Assembly: GCA_021234155.1 (NCBI GenBank)
Contig: JAJEKV010000073.1
Coordinates: forward strand, 4,248,001 to 4,312,000
Direction of reading: 5' to 3'
Length of the DNA: 64,000 nt
Origin: Isoetes taiwanensis
Lineage: Eukaryota > Streptophyta > Lycopodiopsida > Isoetales > Isoetaceae
Under the pieces are notes generated by a model. That model was given only the letters and a program-made list of their open reading frames with translations. It made no database searches and was not told the DNA's origin. A program made the position numbers and the translations under genes. Positions 1-10,740 of this stretch are shown in pieces (the stretch's first letter is position 1; every line of letters starts with the position of its first letter).

Positions 1-1343
1 ATTTGTTCTATAGTTGTCCAACAATTTATCCTTTCTAAGCAAGGGGTTTGCTTGGATGGCTCAATTTCCCCGGGGGAGGAAAGGTTTTATGACATCGGTA
101 ATGAGCGCGTTGTGAAAGATTGGAATTCAACCTAAGTGTGTCTTGGGATTGCGAAAAATTCTTAATCTTCGACTACTTCGTTCATGGAATTTCTGATTTA
201 GGGTCAAGAATTGAATGGATTAGAGCTCAATGGAAAGTTATTGGCGTGGTCAAAAGCTGTTGTTAACAATGTCGCTTCAAGGGACTTTTAATAAAACTGA
301 TGTTAGGGGTGAGATTGAGGGACTATTGGATTTGCCAAGGTCAAAAGGTTGCCTAAATAATCTCAAGCTAAGTGTAGCTAGGTGAGATTATGTGACTATG
401 GATTGAGAACTTATGATTAGAAGTTCATAAGTTGAAGTGTTGGATATTATCTAGAAGATAATATACAGATGACCATAGCAATCTCTATAAGCATAGAGTT
501 TCTTGAATTGTGTCTGAATTGTGATATAATCCTTATTTGAAGGATTGTTAATGCACGTCGAGAAGATTGACTAAAGGGCATGGTGACTATGTCTGGGATT
601 GGTGCATTAGAGTAAAATTTATCCATGAGAAGTTAACTATGTGGAAGGATTAGCTAACCTACCCTGTTACTTCGAATTACCCTATGTAAAATGATCTAAA
701 GCGATCTAGTATGTGTGGATGGGAGTAGAATCCTACAATATGTATTGCAGTACATTAGTGCCTCAAAAGGATTCTACTTTAAGTTGTTGCATGATGGAGA
801 GGCAATTCTCACTTTCCCAGAAGTAGAGTTGTGTGAATCTCCAAGTAGAGTCAAACTTATGCAAATTGAGGTCATCTTGAGGAAGATGATTGTGTGGACT
901 TAAGAAATGATAATTTCTTAGTTATACGAATTTCTTAGTAATATGGTTAAGAAAAGTGCCGAATGTTTATTCTGCATTATACTAATCCTTTTCGAAAAAA
1001 AGGCTGGGAATATTAGCATATGAATTAGCTTTGTTGGAAAAACTAGATCTAGTACTGAGTATTGTGAAAGCTAGCTATACGAACTATACTATGGTGGATA
1101 ATGAGGTTAATTCCATGACATAGTGTTCGTGTTAAACTCCACTGTAACCCGAACTGATTTTGGATGCTCCAATTTGTTCGAAAGTTGTACAATAAGGATA
1201 TTTATGGAATATCAAGGTCTCATACGGATACGAGAATTCGTAAGTGGCCATTAGGAGAACAAGTAATTGTACAACATATTTCCTATATTGAATCCTTCGT
1301 TAGACCTTGAGGCTAAGGTTATAAGGAGGGGGAGGAAATAAAG
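1..1343. other. AT-rich region, no gene recognised
   Basis: I see no sustained coding frame here; the only open stretch (about 715-903, +) lacks an ATG start and matches no family I know. The segment ends in a purine run (about 1323-1343) that could be the polypurine tract of an LTR retroelement, so these bases may be the decayed 3' part of such an element. Confidence 0.3.
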
Positions 1344-2330
1344 TGTTACAGGTAATTTGGGGGGCATGTCATGCTTGCTAAACCCTATGGGACGTCCATG
1401 GTTGTGGAGTAGTGTGACGTCCCCTGCTTCTTATACGATGCACACATCGTATTTGAAGACGGAGCATTCCCCCTGACAGCCATTTGGCAGGGGCCATCCA
1501 CCTGACTCCCAGTGGAATGAGCCAGCACGGGAAGAGTGGATGTGTCATTCACCCGTCTCCCATTGGGTCGACCTATCTGCGGAAGCGTGAATAAACAATG
1601 AGCACATAACACAATATAACAATACAATCACCTCGAAGGGTGAACATCATATCCTCATCAGTATGACAACATCAACATGTACACTAACAGTAGAGGGAAA
1701 TCCTACCCAGGGCTCGGATTCAAGGGGGTATGACTGACGGCTTGGGCCTCCAGAAGTCATTGCAGACAGAATTCATGGCACATGGATTTGGCTGGCATAA
1801 GAACATGGCTAAGGGTAGTCCACTCCATCCGCCCCTCCTGTGCACACTTTGCAGAATGGGTTGAAAAGTGTTGGGGCCGGACCGTAGCCTGCCAGGTGCA
1901 TAGCCGAAAGGGCTACTGCTGGGTTGCATCTCCCCAGCCCTGATGAGGTAGGAAGAGAGTTGCCTCTCCTCCAGGGACTTCCATGCCCAACACAGATGAC
2001 TAGAGGGCCACTGCCCTTATTCGACTTGAACCCAATGGAGAGTGACGCATCACTCCACGGGTGTCGAGCTCATGCCTTACCCACACGCAGTGGCAAGCCA
2101 TTAAGCCTAGTCCACAGGGATCCCGGTAGGCTTTACACACCAGAGGGATCGTTCTGTGTTGGGACAAGTACCCCATTGTTCTGCCGGTCTAGCCCCTCAA
2201 CCCACAACCCGGTGGGCTCCTATGCATATGCCACAAGTAACTGGGAACTAGAAGGTTGCCTAGCATCATCTGCTATACAGGCTTTAGGCCTCTACCCCCC
2301 TTCCCAATACATGGAGGTCATAGAATGAAA
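1344..2330 (+). mobile_element. Possible LTR relic, GC-richer block
   Basis: The block starts with TGTTACAGG directly after the purine run GGAGGGGGAGGAAATAAAG and is clearly richer in G and C than its flanks. Base composition and position after a polypurine tract suggest an LTR, but I found no second copy in the window and no clear CA end. Open frames inside it on both strands do not resemble proteins. The LTR assignment is inference. Confidence 0.25.
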
Positions 2331-2544
2331 CACCAACATCATCATAGAACTGAAATGAAGAACATCATCTAATCTATCTACCTAACATCCAGAGTTAGGT
2401 TCCTTAGTTAGGGCTTATGGTCTCGGGATCTATAAGGCCTCTATGGCTGAATGAATATGCTAAACTACCTTACTGCCTAGCCCAAAGACGGCTTTGCACA
2501 ACAGAATGACTGATTACCTGCTCCTTGGCCCGCTCCAGATCCTC

Positions 2545-3169
2545 GGAACGCATCCATGTCCCTGATCTTGCTGAAGATGGCTGCGACTCCACGAGTTATC
2601 TTCTCATCCCAAGACAAGATGATCGTAAATGCTACAAGACGAACTACGACATTTGGAAGCCAAGATAGACAAACTGGAGAAAACCTGAGTAAAACATAAA
2701 ACGTCCTTCAACTTCTGAATTTCTGGAAAATCAAAAGGTGATTGTAAAGTAGTTTGCTACAGTCGTTGCAATCCATGGACCTAAAGATTCTAGTAAAGCA
2801 CACATAAGATCAGCAATAAAGCTACTAGACCATACCACCAATAAAAAGAATATAGACCTCGGCTGGAGCATAGCTTGCAAGGCAGTCAGATATTTGCTGT
2901 TGTAAAGTGCATGCATCTTCTATTAAAGCCTATAAGAGACTCACAATAGTGAGAAATCTTGATATACACAATCATAGAAAGAAGACAATCCACAAAATAT
3001 ACCTTCACTTTCATAAGATATGATTCAATACAAGGTGGAGGGTCAGCCATCACTAGTTCCCTTGCTCTCTTAAGGGGAGAGCTTGCGGACCTTCCCTCGA
3101 CGTAATCTCTCTTGGGCTATAGTGTAGCAAGCTGCAACATCCTTGGTCCAGTTCCTTTCAGAATCTGGC
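2545..3169 (-). pseudogene. Unrecognised gene fragment, frameshifted exons
   Basis: Two exon-like pieces lie on the minus strand. The upstream one (3169-3003) follows a good acceptor (TTTTTAG) and ends at a GTATAT donor. It reads like protein at both ends, for example ERNWTKDVAACYTIAQERL and then ARELVMADPPPCIESYLM, but one extra base between them (near 3076-3082) breaks the frame. The downstream piece (about 2670-2545) contains ITRGVAAIFSKIRDMDAFRG. I do not recognise the family. The frameshift and the lack of further exons point to a decayed gene, although a sequencing error cannot be excluded. Confidence 0.4.
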
Positions 3170-3410
3170 CTAAAAATAAAAGCGATGAAGCAGATAAGCT
3201 TGTCTTCGGCCCCAGACCTCTGCCCCTCGCACATATATGCAACCCAACCAAAACAAAGATCGCATCCCCACCTTACGCCCAGCTCCTATAAAATCCACAC
3301 CGTCTAATCGATCTCAGCTGTCCCCCAAATCCCAAAACTCCGCAGCCGTAGACAAAGAACATGCTACAAAATTCTCAAATCACGGCCTCTATCGGTCACT
3401 TCCCACACTC

Positions 3411-3565
3411 CTCGCGAGGATTGCCCTACGGGCAACTCAAACAAGGTGCTGCGCACAGAGGGTTGCCCTCCATGGCCGGAGGGTGAAGTGGCTTAAATCA
3501 TACTTCAAAGTCGTGTTTTTACAATCAATCAAAATTGGTACTTCAAAACAATAGAGTACTTGATA
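3411..3565 (+). repeat. Dispersed palindromic repeat, copy 1 (second half)
   Basis: This matches the second half of the fuller copy at 11464-11745. Shared parts include AACAAGGTGCTGCGCAC, GAGGGTTGCCCTCC, GTGAAGTGGCTTAAATCATA and TACTTCAAAACAATA. The first half is missing or diverged. The identity of the element is unknown. Confidence 0.6.
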
Positions 3566-3945
3566 CCATGACTTTATGAGGATTGGCCTGAAGAGATCTT
3601 TGGTGCTCGGCATGGAACAAGGATGGTAGAAGGATAAGGACAAGCATAATAGAGGAGAGAATTGAAATACATTTTTTATCAGCATAGAAATGAGAGAACT
3701 CCTTGAAGACGTCTTATTGATTTTTTGTGACAGAGAGCTTCAAACATATGAGGAGCAAGTTTTGTAGAGGAATAAGACATTGATGCATAGCCTATCTCCA
3801 AACCACGCAAGAAAAAGTAAAACGCAATGATCGCAGACTAACCCTTCTTTGGGAAACACTCCATTTTCATGATGCTTCCACCTTTGGAACACGCAAAAAT
3901 CTCAGGGTCAAAACCATCTAAAAAAGACTATTGGCAGAACTTATC

Positions 3946-4167
3946 TTAGGGCATCCACCATGTTTTTACAATTGATATACATGCAAGTGCGTTGCCAAGT
4001 GTTGTATCAAAGTTAAATTCATCTGTATCTTTTATCCCGTAACCATGGACAAGTTTTCCAATTTCAAGAGTCTTTGGCTTCATGTCCCCATGTACTATTG
4101 CAACAAATATTTTCATAGCCTCTTGCAATCTACGTAACCAATATAACATGATAGCAATGCATTTCAC
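3946..4167 (-). pseudogene. PPR-like fragment
   Basis: A short minus-strand frame carries the words LEIGKLVHGYGIK and TTLGNALACI. Their spacing matches the linker and start of pentatricopeptide repeats (typically GK.VHGY... followed by LGNAL..MY). Only one to two repeats are visible and the frame ends quickly, so this is a relic. The assignment is tentative. Confidence 0.35.
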
Positions 4168-4265
4168 AAAGTGACGTCCTAGAAATGAATTTCCCTAAAA
4201 ATGTTGTCCGCCTCATCAAACCCTGCCAAGAGAGTCAATTTGATCATCCTAGATAGAAGAGATCC

Positions 4266-4405
4266 AGAACATAGGTGACCGCCAGACCATCAGTGACGGA
4301 ACGTAGGTGACCGCTAGTTTATAGGGAACAATATGTTTGGTTAGGGTATGCTACAAACCCACATAAGCGAGGGTTTGCCCCCTTAGGGGTAACCTAAAAA
4401 GCGCA
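4266..4405 (+). repeat. Dispersed palindromic repeat, copy 2 (first half)
   Basis: Contains GGTGACCGC twice and the diagnostic block ACAAACCCACATAAGCGAGG followed by GTTTGCCCCCTTAGGGGTAAC, as in copies at 6640, 11464 and 17344. The second half is absent. Confidence 0.6.
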
Positions 4406-5018
4406 GTAAGGGAAATAATATTTATATGAATAACTTTAAAGGCATTCTAGAGACAATGATTTTATATATTAGTTGGCATTGATAATCTTTGAAAGAAGAT
4501 AGCAGTCGGTTATATTTGGTGTATTCACTTCTTTATATTTTCTTTTCAAACTAATTGAAAATATCACATATTATCCATCCTCGAAGGCCTAGTTATTTGA
4601 TGGATACTAAAAAAAGACTCAATTTGAACTTGGTGCGGATTCCTTGGTCTTGATGGATGTTAAAAATCATCACAGTAAATTAGGTTTGCATATGTATACA
4701 GTACTTATTCATTTTGACCTTTATGCAAACCTAATAATTAAGCAGAGGTTTTGTCTATATTTTTTTGAAAGATTTGGCTCTTTGCTCTACCAAACAGGTA
4801 AATACTACTCTCTGAGTTGAGTTGATCCACAAATTCCATATACCTTCCAATGTCCTCCTTTCAAATTATTAACATGCCAGTATTGTTAAATACATCAAAA
4901 TCTCTGTTACATGACTATGGAGTTCTGCAACCTCGTATAATAAGGAAATTAATTTACCTTTTTACCAACGTTTTGTTTCACCTGATTAAGCTCCTCCTTT
5001 GCTGCATGTACAATGTGC

Positions 5019-6141
5019 TAGTTTAAAACAGGAGATAAAAATGCTGCAGCAAGACTATTATCGCCTGACTGTACAAGACACCAAGGCAAGGGCTGTAACG
5101 TCTTTTCATTTAGAAGACCACCAATTGTGAGTAGCATCCATATGAATTCATGAAAGGGAGTTAGCCGAACGTTAAGCTTTGGATGCTTTCTATAAAACAT
5201 GGAATAAAATAACGGCTAAGGTTAGCCAAATGGCTATTTTGTAGCAGTTTTGCCAAGAAAAACGGCTAAAGTAAACGGAAAAAATGCCCCAAAAAAAGAA
5301 AATTTTAGCCCAATTTTTTTGCCGCCCAAGTGAGTTTTTAGGTTGAATAGCCAAACCTTTACCTTCAGACATATCCATCAGGACATCGATTAGCTAAACC
5401 TAAGATAGAGTGGGCTTGGAAAAATGGATAGATTAGCCCGAAATCCAACACCAATGTATGTACTAACTTTAAGATATTTCAAATAGGGTTTATATTTTTC
5501 TTTCTTTTTTCCACTTTCTTTTTTGTTCCAAGTACAAAATTGAAGCATTAGAGGAAAAGGAACAATGTAATCCCATTTTTTTAGGTTTTTGAACCTGTTC
5601 ATATATGTTTGTGTCTTGATTTATGTATTTACAATAAATTCAATGTTTTTGCCAAAATGCTTAGAATTTTTCAAATTAATATCGCGTGATGGCTAATATT
5701 TGCCTTTCCATTTTGTGAAAGTTTAGCCAAAAGCAAGAAAGTGTGATGGAGAAAAACCATTTAGTTTAGCCAAGTGTTAGAAACTTCTAGCCCCAATTTG
5801 AATGTAGTTTAGCTAAACCTATTTTGGCTACACTAAAATATAGGAGTAGTAATTTATTCCATGCTATAAAAGTGACGGCCCCTTTGCTTTTCCTGAAAAA
5901 ATACGATATGTTTCCGCCTTAATAGCAACATTTACATACATAGAAGTATAAACACACGAGAGAGTGATGCAGCGAATCTGCTCAATAGTTTTTTCAATTG
6001 GTCACATGCAAATGCGGGATGCCAATGATAACCAACGGCAGTAGGAACACGTCTTATTTTTGCACCTTGTTGCCTTAACCATACTGTAGCAAACAAATAC
6101 AGCTTAGTTCCAAAGTTGTTAGCCACATTATTATCAAGTTA
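5019..6141 (-). pseudogene. Unknown gene, two exons with a transposon in the intron
   Basis: Exon A (about 6141-5937, minus) holds FGTKLYLFATVWLRQQGAK and YHWHPAFACDQLKKLL and ends at a GTAAAT donor. Exon B (5189-5019) starts after TTTTATAG and reads KHPKLNVRLTPFHEFIWMLL. The phase of A joined to B keeps the frame. Without the inserted element (5198-5863) the intron would be about 70 bases. Exon B reaches a TAG (about 5019), after which coding-like sequence (HIVHAAKEELNQVKQNVGKK) continues, so the copy may be dead or the stop may be an error. I do not recognise the family. Confidence 0.45.
5198..5863. mobile_element. Non-autonomous hAT-type element, 8-bp TSD
   Basis: The 666-bp segment is bounded by the perfect 11-base terminal inverted repeat CATGGAATAAA / TTTATTCCATG. 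Both ends are flanked by the identical 8 bases CTATAAAA (5190-5197 and 5864-5871). Eight-base duplications and short terminal repeats are typical of hAT elements. The interior is rich in short GGCTAA / TTAGCC motifs in both directions, like hAT subterminal repeats. No transposase is present. A decayed relative seems to lie at about 24796-25040. Confidence 0.8.
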
Positions 6142-6639
6142 GCAACCAAGTCCTCGTGAAAGTGAAACTCAAATTGAATTAACATCTACAGTTGTACTGG
6201 CAAAGCACAAAAGCGAGCAAAATAGGCCATCTTTAACCAGCAGGGATGAACAGATTATGTCACATTACTGACCACGTTGAACCCCAAGTTGGGCATAACC
6301 TAATTGCTCTTCTAATGCGGCCAAGCATTTTTGGAGAATAGGCAAATGGTTGTAAATATGGATTATAAAACTCTAGAACCCAGACGCGGTATCAGAATTC
6401 TTATTGCACCAGCTTGGAGATTTGTTTGAAAAGATAGGAATGCTGCAGATTGATGGATGATGGTGGAGAAAGAATTGGAAGAAGAGCATTTTCTTGGAAC
6501 TAATTGAATGTCGGATACTGCAACATTGTTAGGAGAGAGCAATGGACTAGAGAGCGTTCAGACTTCTGGAGCTCTAAATAGAAAGGACTTAGATCTACTT
6601 ACTCTGATACTCAGTTTTTCGGAACTGTTCGAGCACCAT
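6142..6639. other. No feature seen
   Basis: No gene or repeat recognised. An open frame starting near 6508 (+) runs into the repeat copy at 6640 and does not look like a protein. Confidence 0.4.
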
Positions 6640-6790
6640 TTGTTCGAGAACGCAGGTGATCGCCAGTTTACAGGGAATAATAGGTTTGGAGCAGTCACTA
6701 GCATATCCTAGGTATATTCCAGCATATACTTAGGATATGTCACAAACCCACATAAGCGAGGGTTTGCCCCCTAGGGGCAACGCAAAAAAA
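6640..6790 (+). repeat. Dispersed palindromic repeat, copy 3 (first half)
   Basis: Shares GATCGCCAGTTTAC, GGAGCAGTCAC, the AT-rich TAGGTATATTCCAGCATATA region and CACAAACCCACATAAGCGAG plus GCCCCCTAGGGGCAAC with the other copies. It stops at an A run (6785-6796). Confidence 0.65.
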
Positions 6791-6796
6791 AAAAAC

Positions 6797-8482
6797 TAGC
6801 AAAAATGTGCAATAGGAGGCTTGGTCAGTTTTAGGCTTGGATTTAGTTTCTCGTTAGAAAAGCATATAGGAGACAAACTATTAGCTAAAGGGATGTAAAA
6901 AATAGGCATTTCTGTATATTAAAACAACTTATAGATATTAGGGTAGTCATTAAACTGAAAGGCTTGATTTAAACAACGATTACATAGATTAAAGCCATGG
7001 AAGGCTTGTAGTAGGCAAATGAAATATGGATGTTTTTTTTTTTCTCACTTGAGATATGTTTTAGTGTTGTTAGATTTTGCTTCTTCTTTTAATATACCAC
7101 TACTTTGTTATTTAGAGCGGGTTGATTGCTAGATTGTTGTAGGCCTGTAATGATGGCTTGTTGTCGTTGGATTTTCTTTTTAATCAATTAGCTTTTTTCT
7201 TATTGTTGGTTCTATGAAGTATTTTGATTTCGAAATGATCACGGAACGGTTTGTACTTGGCAATGTCTCTGGTCATTTTTTCAATCGACATAATTTACTA
7301 ACAACGTGATCATGCCTCGACATTTGTTGTCTCGCCTGTATAGGTTTTGTCATTATCTTTGCATCGTATGGAACAATGGTTATTAACTTGCATGTTACTT
7401 AAGAAAGAAATGTTTAAATATATTCGTGTTCCTATTGATTGTATATTGTAAGAGCATTTGTAACAAATAAAAAATTTGTAAATAATTTATGGTTTGAATT
7501 TTACCTGCTCATGTCGTACTTTAGGGTAAAACTTTGCTCAATCAAGCGGCTATTTTTTAACGATAACCTAATCTCAAAGCAATGATTTAGTCATAAAAGG
7601 AAACCCAGCATAAAGAAGCATCTCGCACAATCTTCATTCACATGCTTGTGCTAGTACTGGTGACAGAATGAAAAAAGAGAGAGAGAGAAACGGAAAACAT
7701 TTCTTTATAATTCAAAGCCTATGCCTGTCACAAAAAGTAATTTGATTCCAGAACCTGACAGTTCGAACAAACTGGTTGAGGCCATCTCCAGGAATAAGCA
7801 AGCAAGCTCTTATGTCATCCTTCGGTAAGAAAAATAACGCGACATTTTCAATAAGATTATTGTCATGCAGTTTTGAACGTATGAGTTCTAGACATGAATT
7901 CTAGATAACAGGTGCAACTTTTAAGAACTTTGAATCATGATGAAGAAATATGGCATAAGTGACTATATTGTGCTTGAGCATTGAAGCTTACCAAAGCAAC
8001 CTCAAGAGATAGAACAAGAAGCAAGCACAAGATATTCTCTCTTCCATGGATACATGACTAACATGTGATAGTTTGATAGCATCTTCAGACATATTCAAAA
8101 TGTGTAGTTTTCCCAGGTTACACAACTCTTAATTGGAGCAAATGGCATGATTCTTCTTTCTTTGTGAATAACGAGTCTTATACAAGATATAGTCATGCTC
8201 AAATTATATCTGAACGACAAGAAACTAAAGATGTCGATGCAGATACAAGATTCTTATGTTGCTTGTTGGAAGAACCCTAAAATGCCAGCGAAAATATGGT
8301 AGTTAATGACATGGAAAATATAAATATTGCTTCAACTCAAGCCCTTTGTCCCTACATTGTATCAAATCTGCTTCAGCATGGTATTATCAAGGTTATACGT
8401 AGATGGCTTTTCCTCTATGGTCTTCAGGCTTCGTTTAAAAATTTTATATCTGGTCTTGAGCTTATTTTCTATCTCATCTCTT
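6797..8482. other. AT-rich intergenic region
   Basis: No gene or RNA recognised. Contains T runs, a GA-rich stretch near 7676 and short frames without protein-like content. Confidence 0.4.
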
Positions 8483-8926
8483 TGTGACGATTAACTATCA
8501 GGTCTGGAGCGTGTGATTTGATTTCGTCCAAATCATCGTGGCCTTTTCGGTTAGGCTGCACGGCTACCACTCCAGAGGTAGTGGGTTCGAGGTCCGTCCA
8601 GACCCTTAAATGTGACAGTATGATTTGGACAAATCATGCCCTAGTGGTGTGGGCAACCCGTAATAGGGTTGGGGTCCAGATGGTTGTCGTCACACTCCTC
8701 GGTGTTCAGTCCCTTGCAGATCGAGTTCGGTCCGCCCCCAATTCCCCCGGTTGCAAGCCTTCAAGGAGGGGGGGCCTTGAGGGGAGGATAGTGTGACGAT
8801 TAACTATCAGGTCTGGAGCGTGTGATTTAGTTTCGTCCAAATCATCGTGGCCTTTTCGGTTAGGCTGCACGGCTACCACTCCAGAGGTAGTGGGTTCGAG
8901 TCCTGTCCAGACCCTTAAATGTGACA
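8483..8926 (+). mobile_element. TRIM-like miniature LTR element with tRNA-like LTRs
   Basis: Two 135-bp direct repeats (8483-8617 and 8792-8926) begin TGTGACGATTAAC and end AAATGTGACA. They differ at about five positions and flank a 174-bp centre without coding capacity. The element is flanked by the same 5 bases, CTCTT (8478-8482 and 8927-8931), the usual size for retroviral-type integration. A purine-rich tract (GGAGGGGGGG...GAGGGGAGGATAG) sits just before the second repeat, where a polypurine tract belongs. No standard initiator-Met primer site is visible after the first repeat. Within each LTR, GTGGCC...CGGTTAGGC and GGGTTCGAGTCC resemble the D-arm (A box) and T-arm (B box) of a serine-type tRNA. 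Confidence 0.75.
8540..8600 (+). promoter_or_regulatory. tRNA-like A/B box pair in LTR (also 8849-8909)
   Basis: The A-box-like stretch TGGCCTTTTCGG is followed about 40 bases later by a B-box-like GGTTCGAGTCC (exact to consensus in the second LTR; the first LTR reads GGTTCGAGGTCC). Order and spacing fit a type-2 Pol III promoter. The A box has two mismatches to the usual consensus, so activity is uncertain. Confidence 0.5.
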
Positions 8927-8931
8927 CTCTT

Positions 8932-9790
8932 TGGCCTCAAAGTCCTCAAGACTTTATATATGACAATTTGGGGTTTGATATCTTAAATAAGGTAAGTTGC
9001 TCCACAATTCTAAAGATTTGGTTGTCTAAGTCAATGAAAATGCAATTGTAGGTCTGCCTCATAGTGTTATATACTAAAAACAAGGAAGATCACCCACAAT
9101 TATTAATTACAGCTCTGTGCATTCTATGCATGATCTTATGTAAATCCTTCCATACTATTTTGCTGGGGCATGTGCATTAAAGACATTGAATAAAGACATT
9201 CTTTTTGGAATATCCAAACCAACATCTACTTGGGCGTTGGAGGTGAGATGAGACTATTCCAATTGCCTTAATCACAAAAATTTCCGGAAAATGACCTTTC
9301 AACCGCGATATTCCTTTCAACCTCAGTATTGTGGGAGGCACAAATTTTCTCACTATTCTTGAACCAAAATGTAAATGATTATGAAATGAGACAATGTAAT
9401 CATGCTGATAATACAAGCAGTAAATAGAAAATTATTGAGAAGAATGAAATGCTCAGCGATGCCAAAATATGGATGTCCTCCACAATTCTGCACTGAACTT
9501 GTCAATTAGACATAGACAATAAAACAAGAAACATATATAGAATGATAGCATTATACCCGTCATTATATATACGTAACTCATGTAAAGAATGGCAACGACT
9601 GCAAATTGACTGAAAGCAAGTTTTGTATTGCAAACATTGTGTTGCTCCAGTAACATAATCATATCAGTTGAAACCAGGCACTGGTCAAGAAGAGTATTTT
9701 CTACAATTCTTCCTATAGTTATTCCTAACATGCTGCCAACAAATGCACCTAGATTTGCAATAAACATTGAAAGAAATTTCCTTTCAAATA
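8932..9790. other. No clear gene
   Basis: A minus-strand frame at 9453-9767 is hydrophobic and could be intron or the decayed end of the kinase relic just upstream on that strand (9791-10740). I see no kinase motifs in it. Confidence 0.35.
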
Positions 9791-10740
9791 AATCCCAGAG
9801 AGACTACAAGAGATATGGATTGATTCTCCCTGTGCCAAGGACAGGCTTAGCAAGACCAAAATCAGCCTTGAATTTCGAGTCCAGTATATTATTAGATTTC
9901 ACATCCATGTGGACGACTCTACGATGGGAGCCATAGTGCAGATAGCAGAGACCATTGGCAGCTTGCAAGACAATAACATATCTACAACAAGCAGGCTCTT
10001 CTTCTTGCCATGTAGCAGGTCTCCCAAGCTGCCATAAGACATGTATTCGTAAAAGAGCAAGCTTCCATCATCATTTGAACAAAAAACCGACAACTTGACA
10101 ATATCTTTATGCCTTATTTTGCCAGGGCTTCGAATCTCTGCAGAGAAGCCATGATCATCATATGCACCATTTCTGAAATCAAGGCCAGCCTTAAAAGCTT
10201 CTTAACAACAATCACAACTCCAACTGGCATCTGACATCTCTCACAATGCAGCTCCACCTTGGCCTATAAGTTGTCCTCATGTAGACATGTAAGCACATTT
10301 CTACATCCACATCTAACTTCTGAAAGATGATCAGTCTCCAAAGTTGTGCACCAAAGGAAAATATAAGCATTCTCATTTCCTGCAACACAAAACATAGAAC
10401 TCACAGCAAACATATAGCAAAAGCAAAGATGGATCCCAATACTGCAGAGCCGGTTCCGTTCAAAGATTTCTTCCAATCTCCATGCCTATTCGATTGTCCA
10501 AAGCACCAGAACATGGCATCTGCAATCCTCTGCCACAGTGGAGTGCATTGCCTATAGAACAACTTACGTTAAAATAGTCAAACTGGCCATCAGTAGGAAC
10601 TGCTCCAGAGAGCTCACAATATGAAAAATATACAAAAACTAGACTCTGTGGTCTGTTGAGCTCATTAGGTATTTGTCCATGCACAGGTGAAGAAATGCAA
10701 GAGGCATGCTGTCCAAGCTACCTGAGATTATTTTGGCTAA
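9791..10740 (-). pseudogene. LRR receptor-like kinase pseudogene
   Basis: Read on the minus strand across several frames, the order is that of an LRR receptor kinase. There is a last LRR and cap (ELSGAVPTDGQFDYFNVS, IGNALHCGRGLQMPCSG; 10684-10470), then a hydrophobic membrane segment (about 10440-10340). The kinase N-lobe follows (GVVIVVKKL near 10230; [18 protein letters not shown] near 10060), then the catalytic loop [10 protein letters not shown] (the expected HRD is HMD) and DFGLAKP near 9860. Several frameshifts and stops break it, and the C-lobe after the activation segment is not found. Relatives are CLV1/HAESA-type kinases that bind peptides at the plasma membrane; this copy cannot work. 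Confidence 0.7.

Noticed and set aside
1924-2328. 134-codon frame in the GC-rich block
   Set aside because: Pro/Ser/Gly-rich with no motif; frames are open on both strands because of composition, fitting an LTR relic better.
8483-8926. Two tandem tRNA-derived SINEs instead of a TRIM
   Set aside because: TG...CA ends, the polypurine tract before the second copy, equal 135-bp length and one shared 5-bp duplication around the whole favour an LTR element; kept as the main alternative.
8518-8927. Two overlapping open frames of 73-92 codons
   Set aside because: They run across the repeats and centre of the miniature LTR element, have no protein-like features and depend on non-ATG starts.
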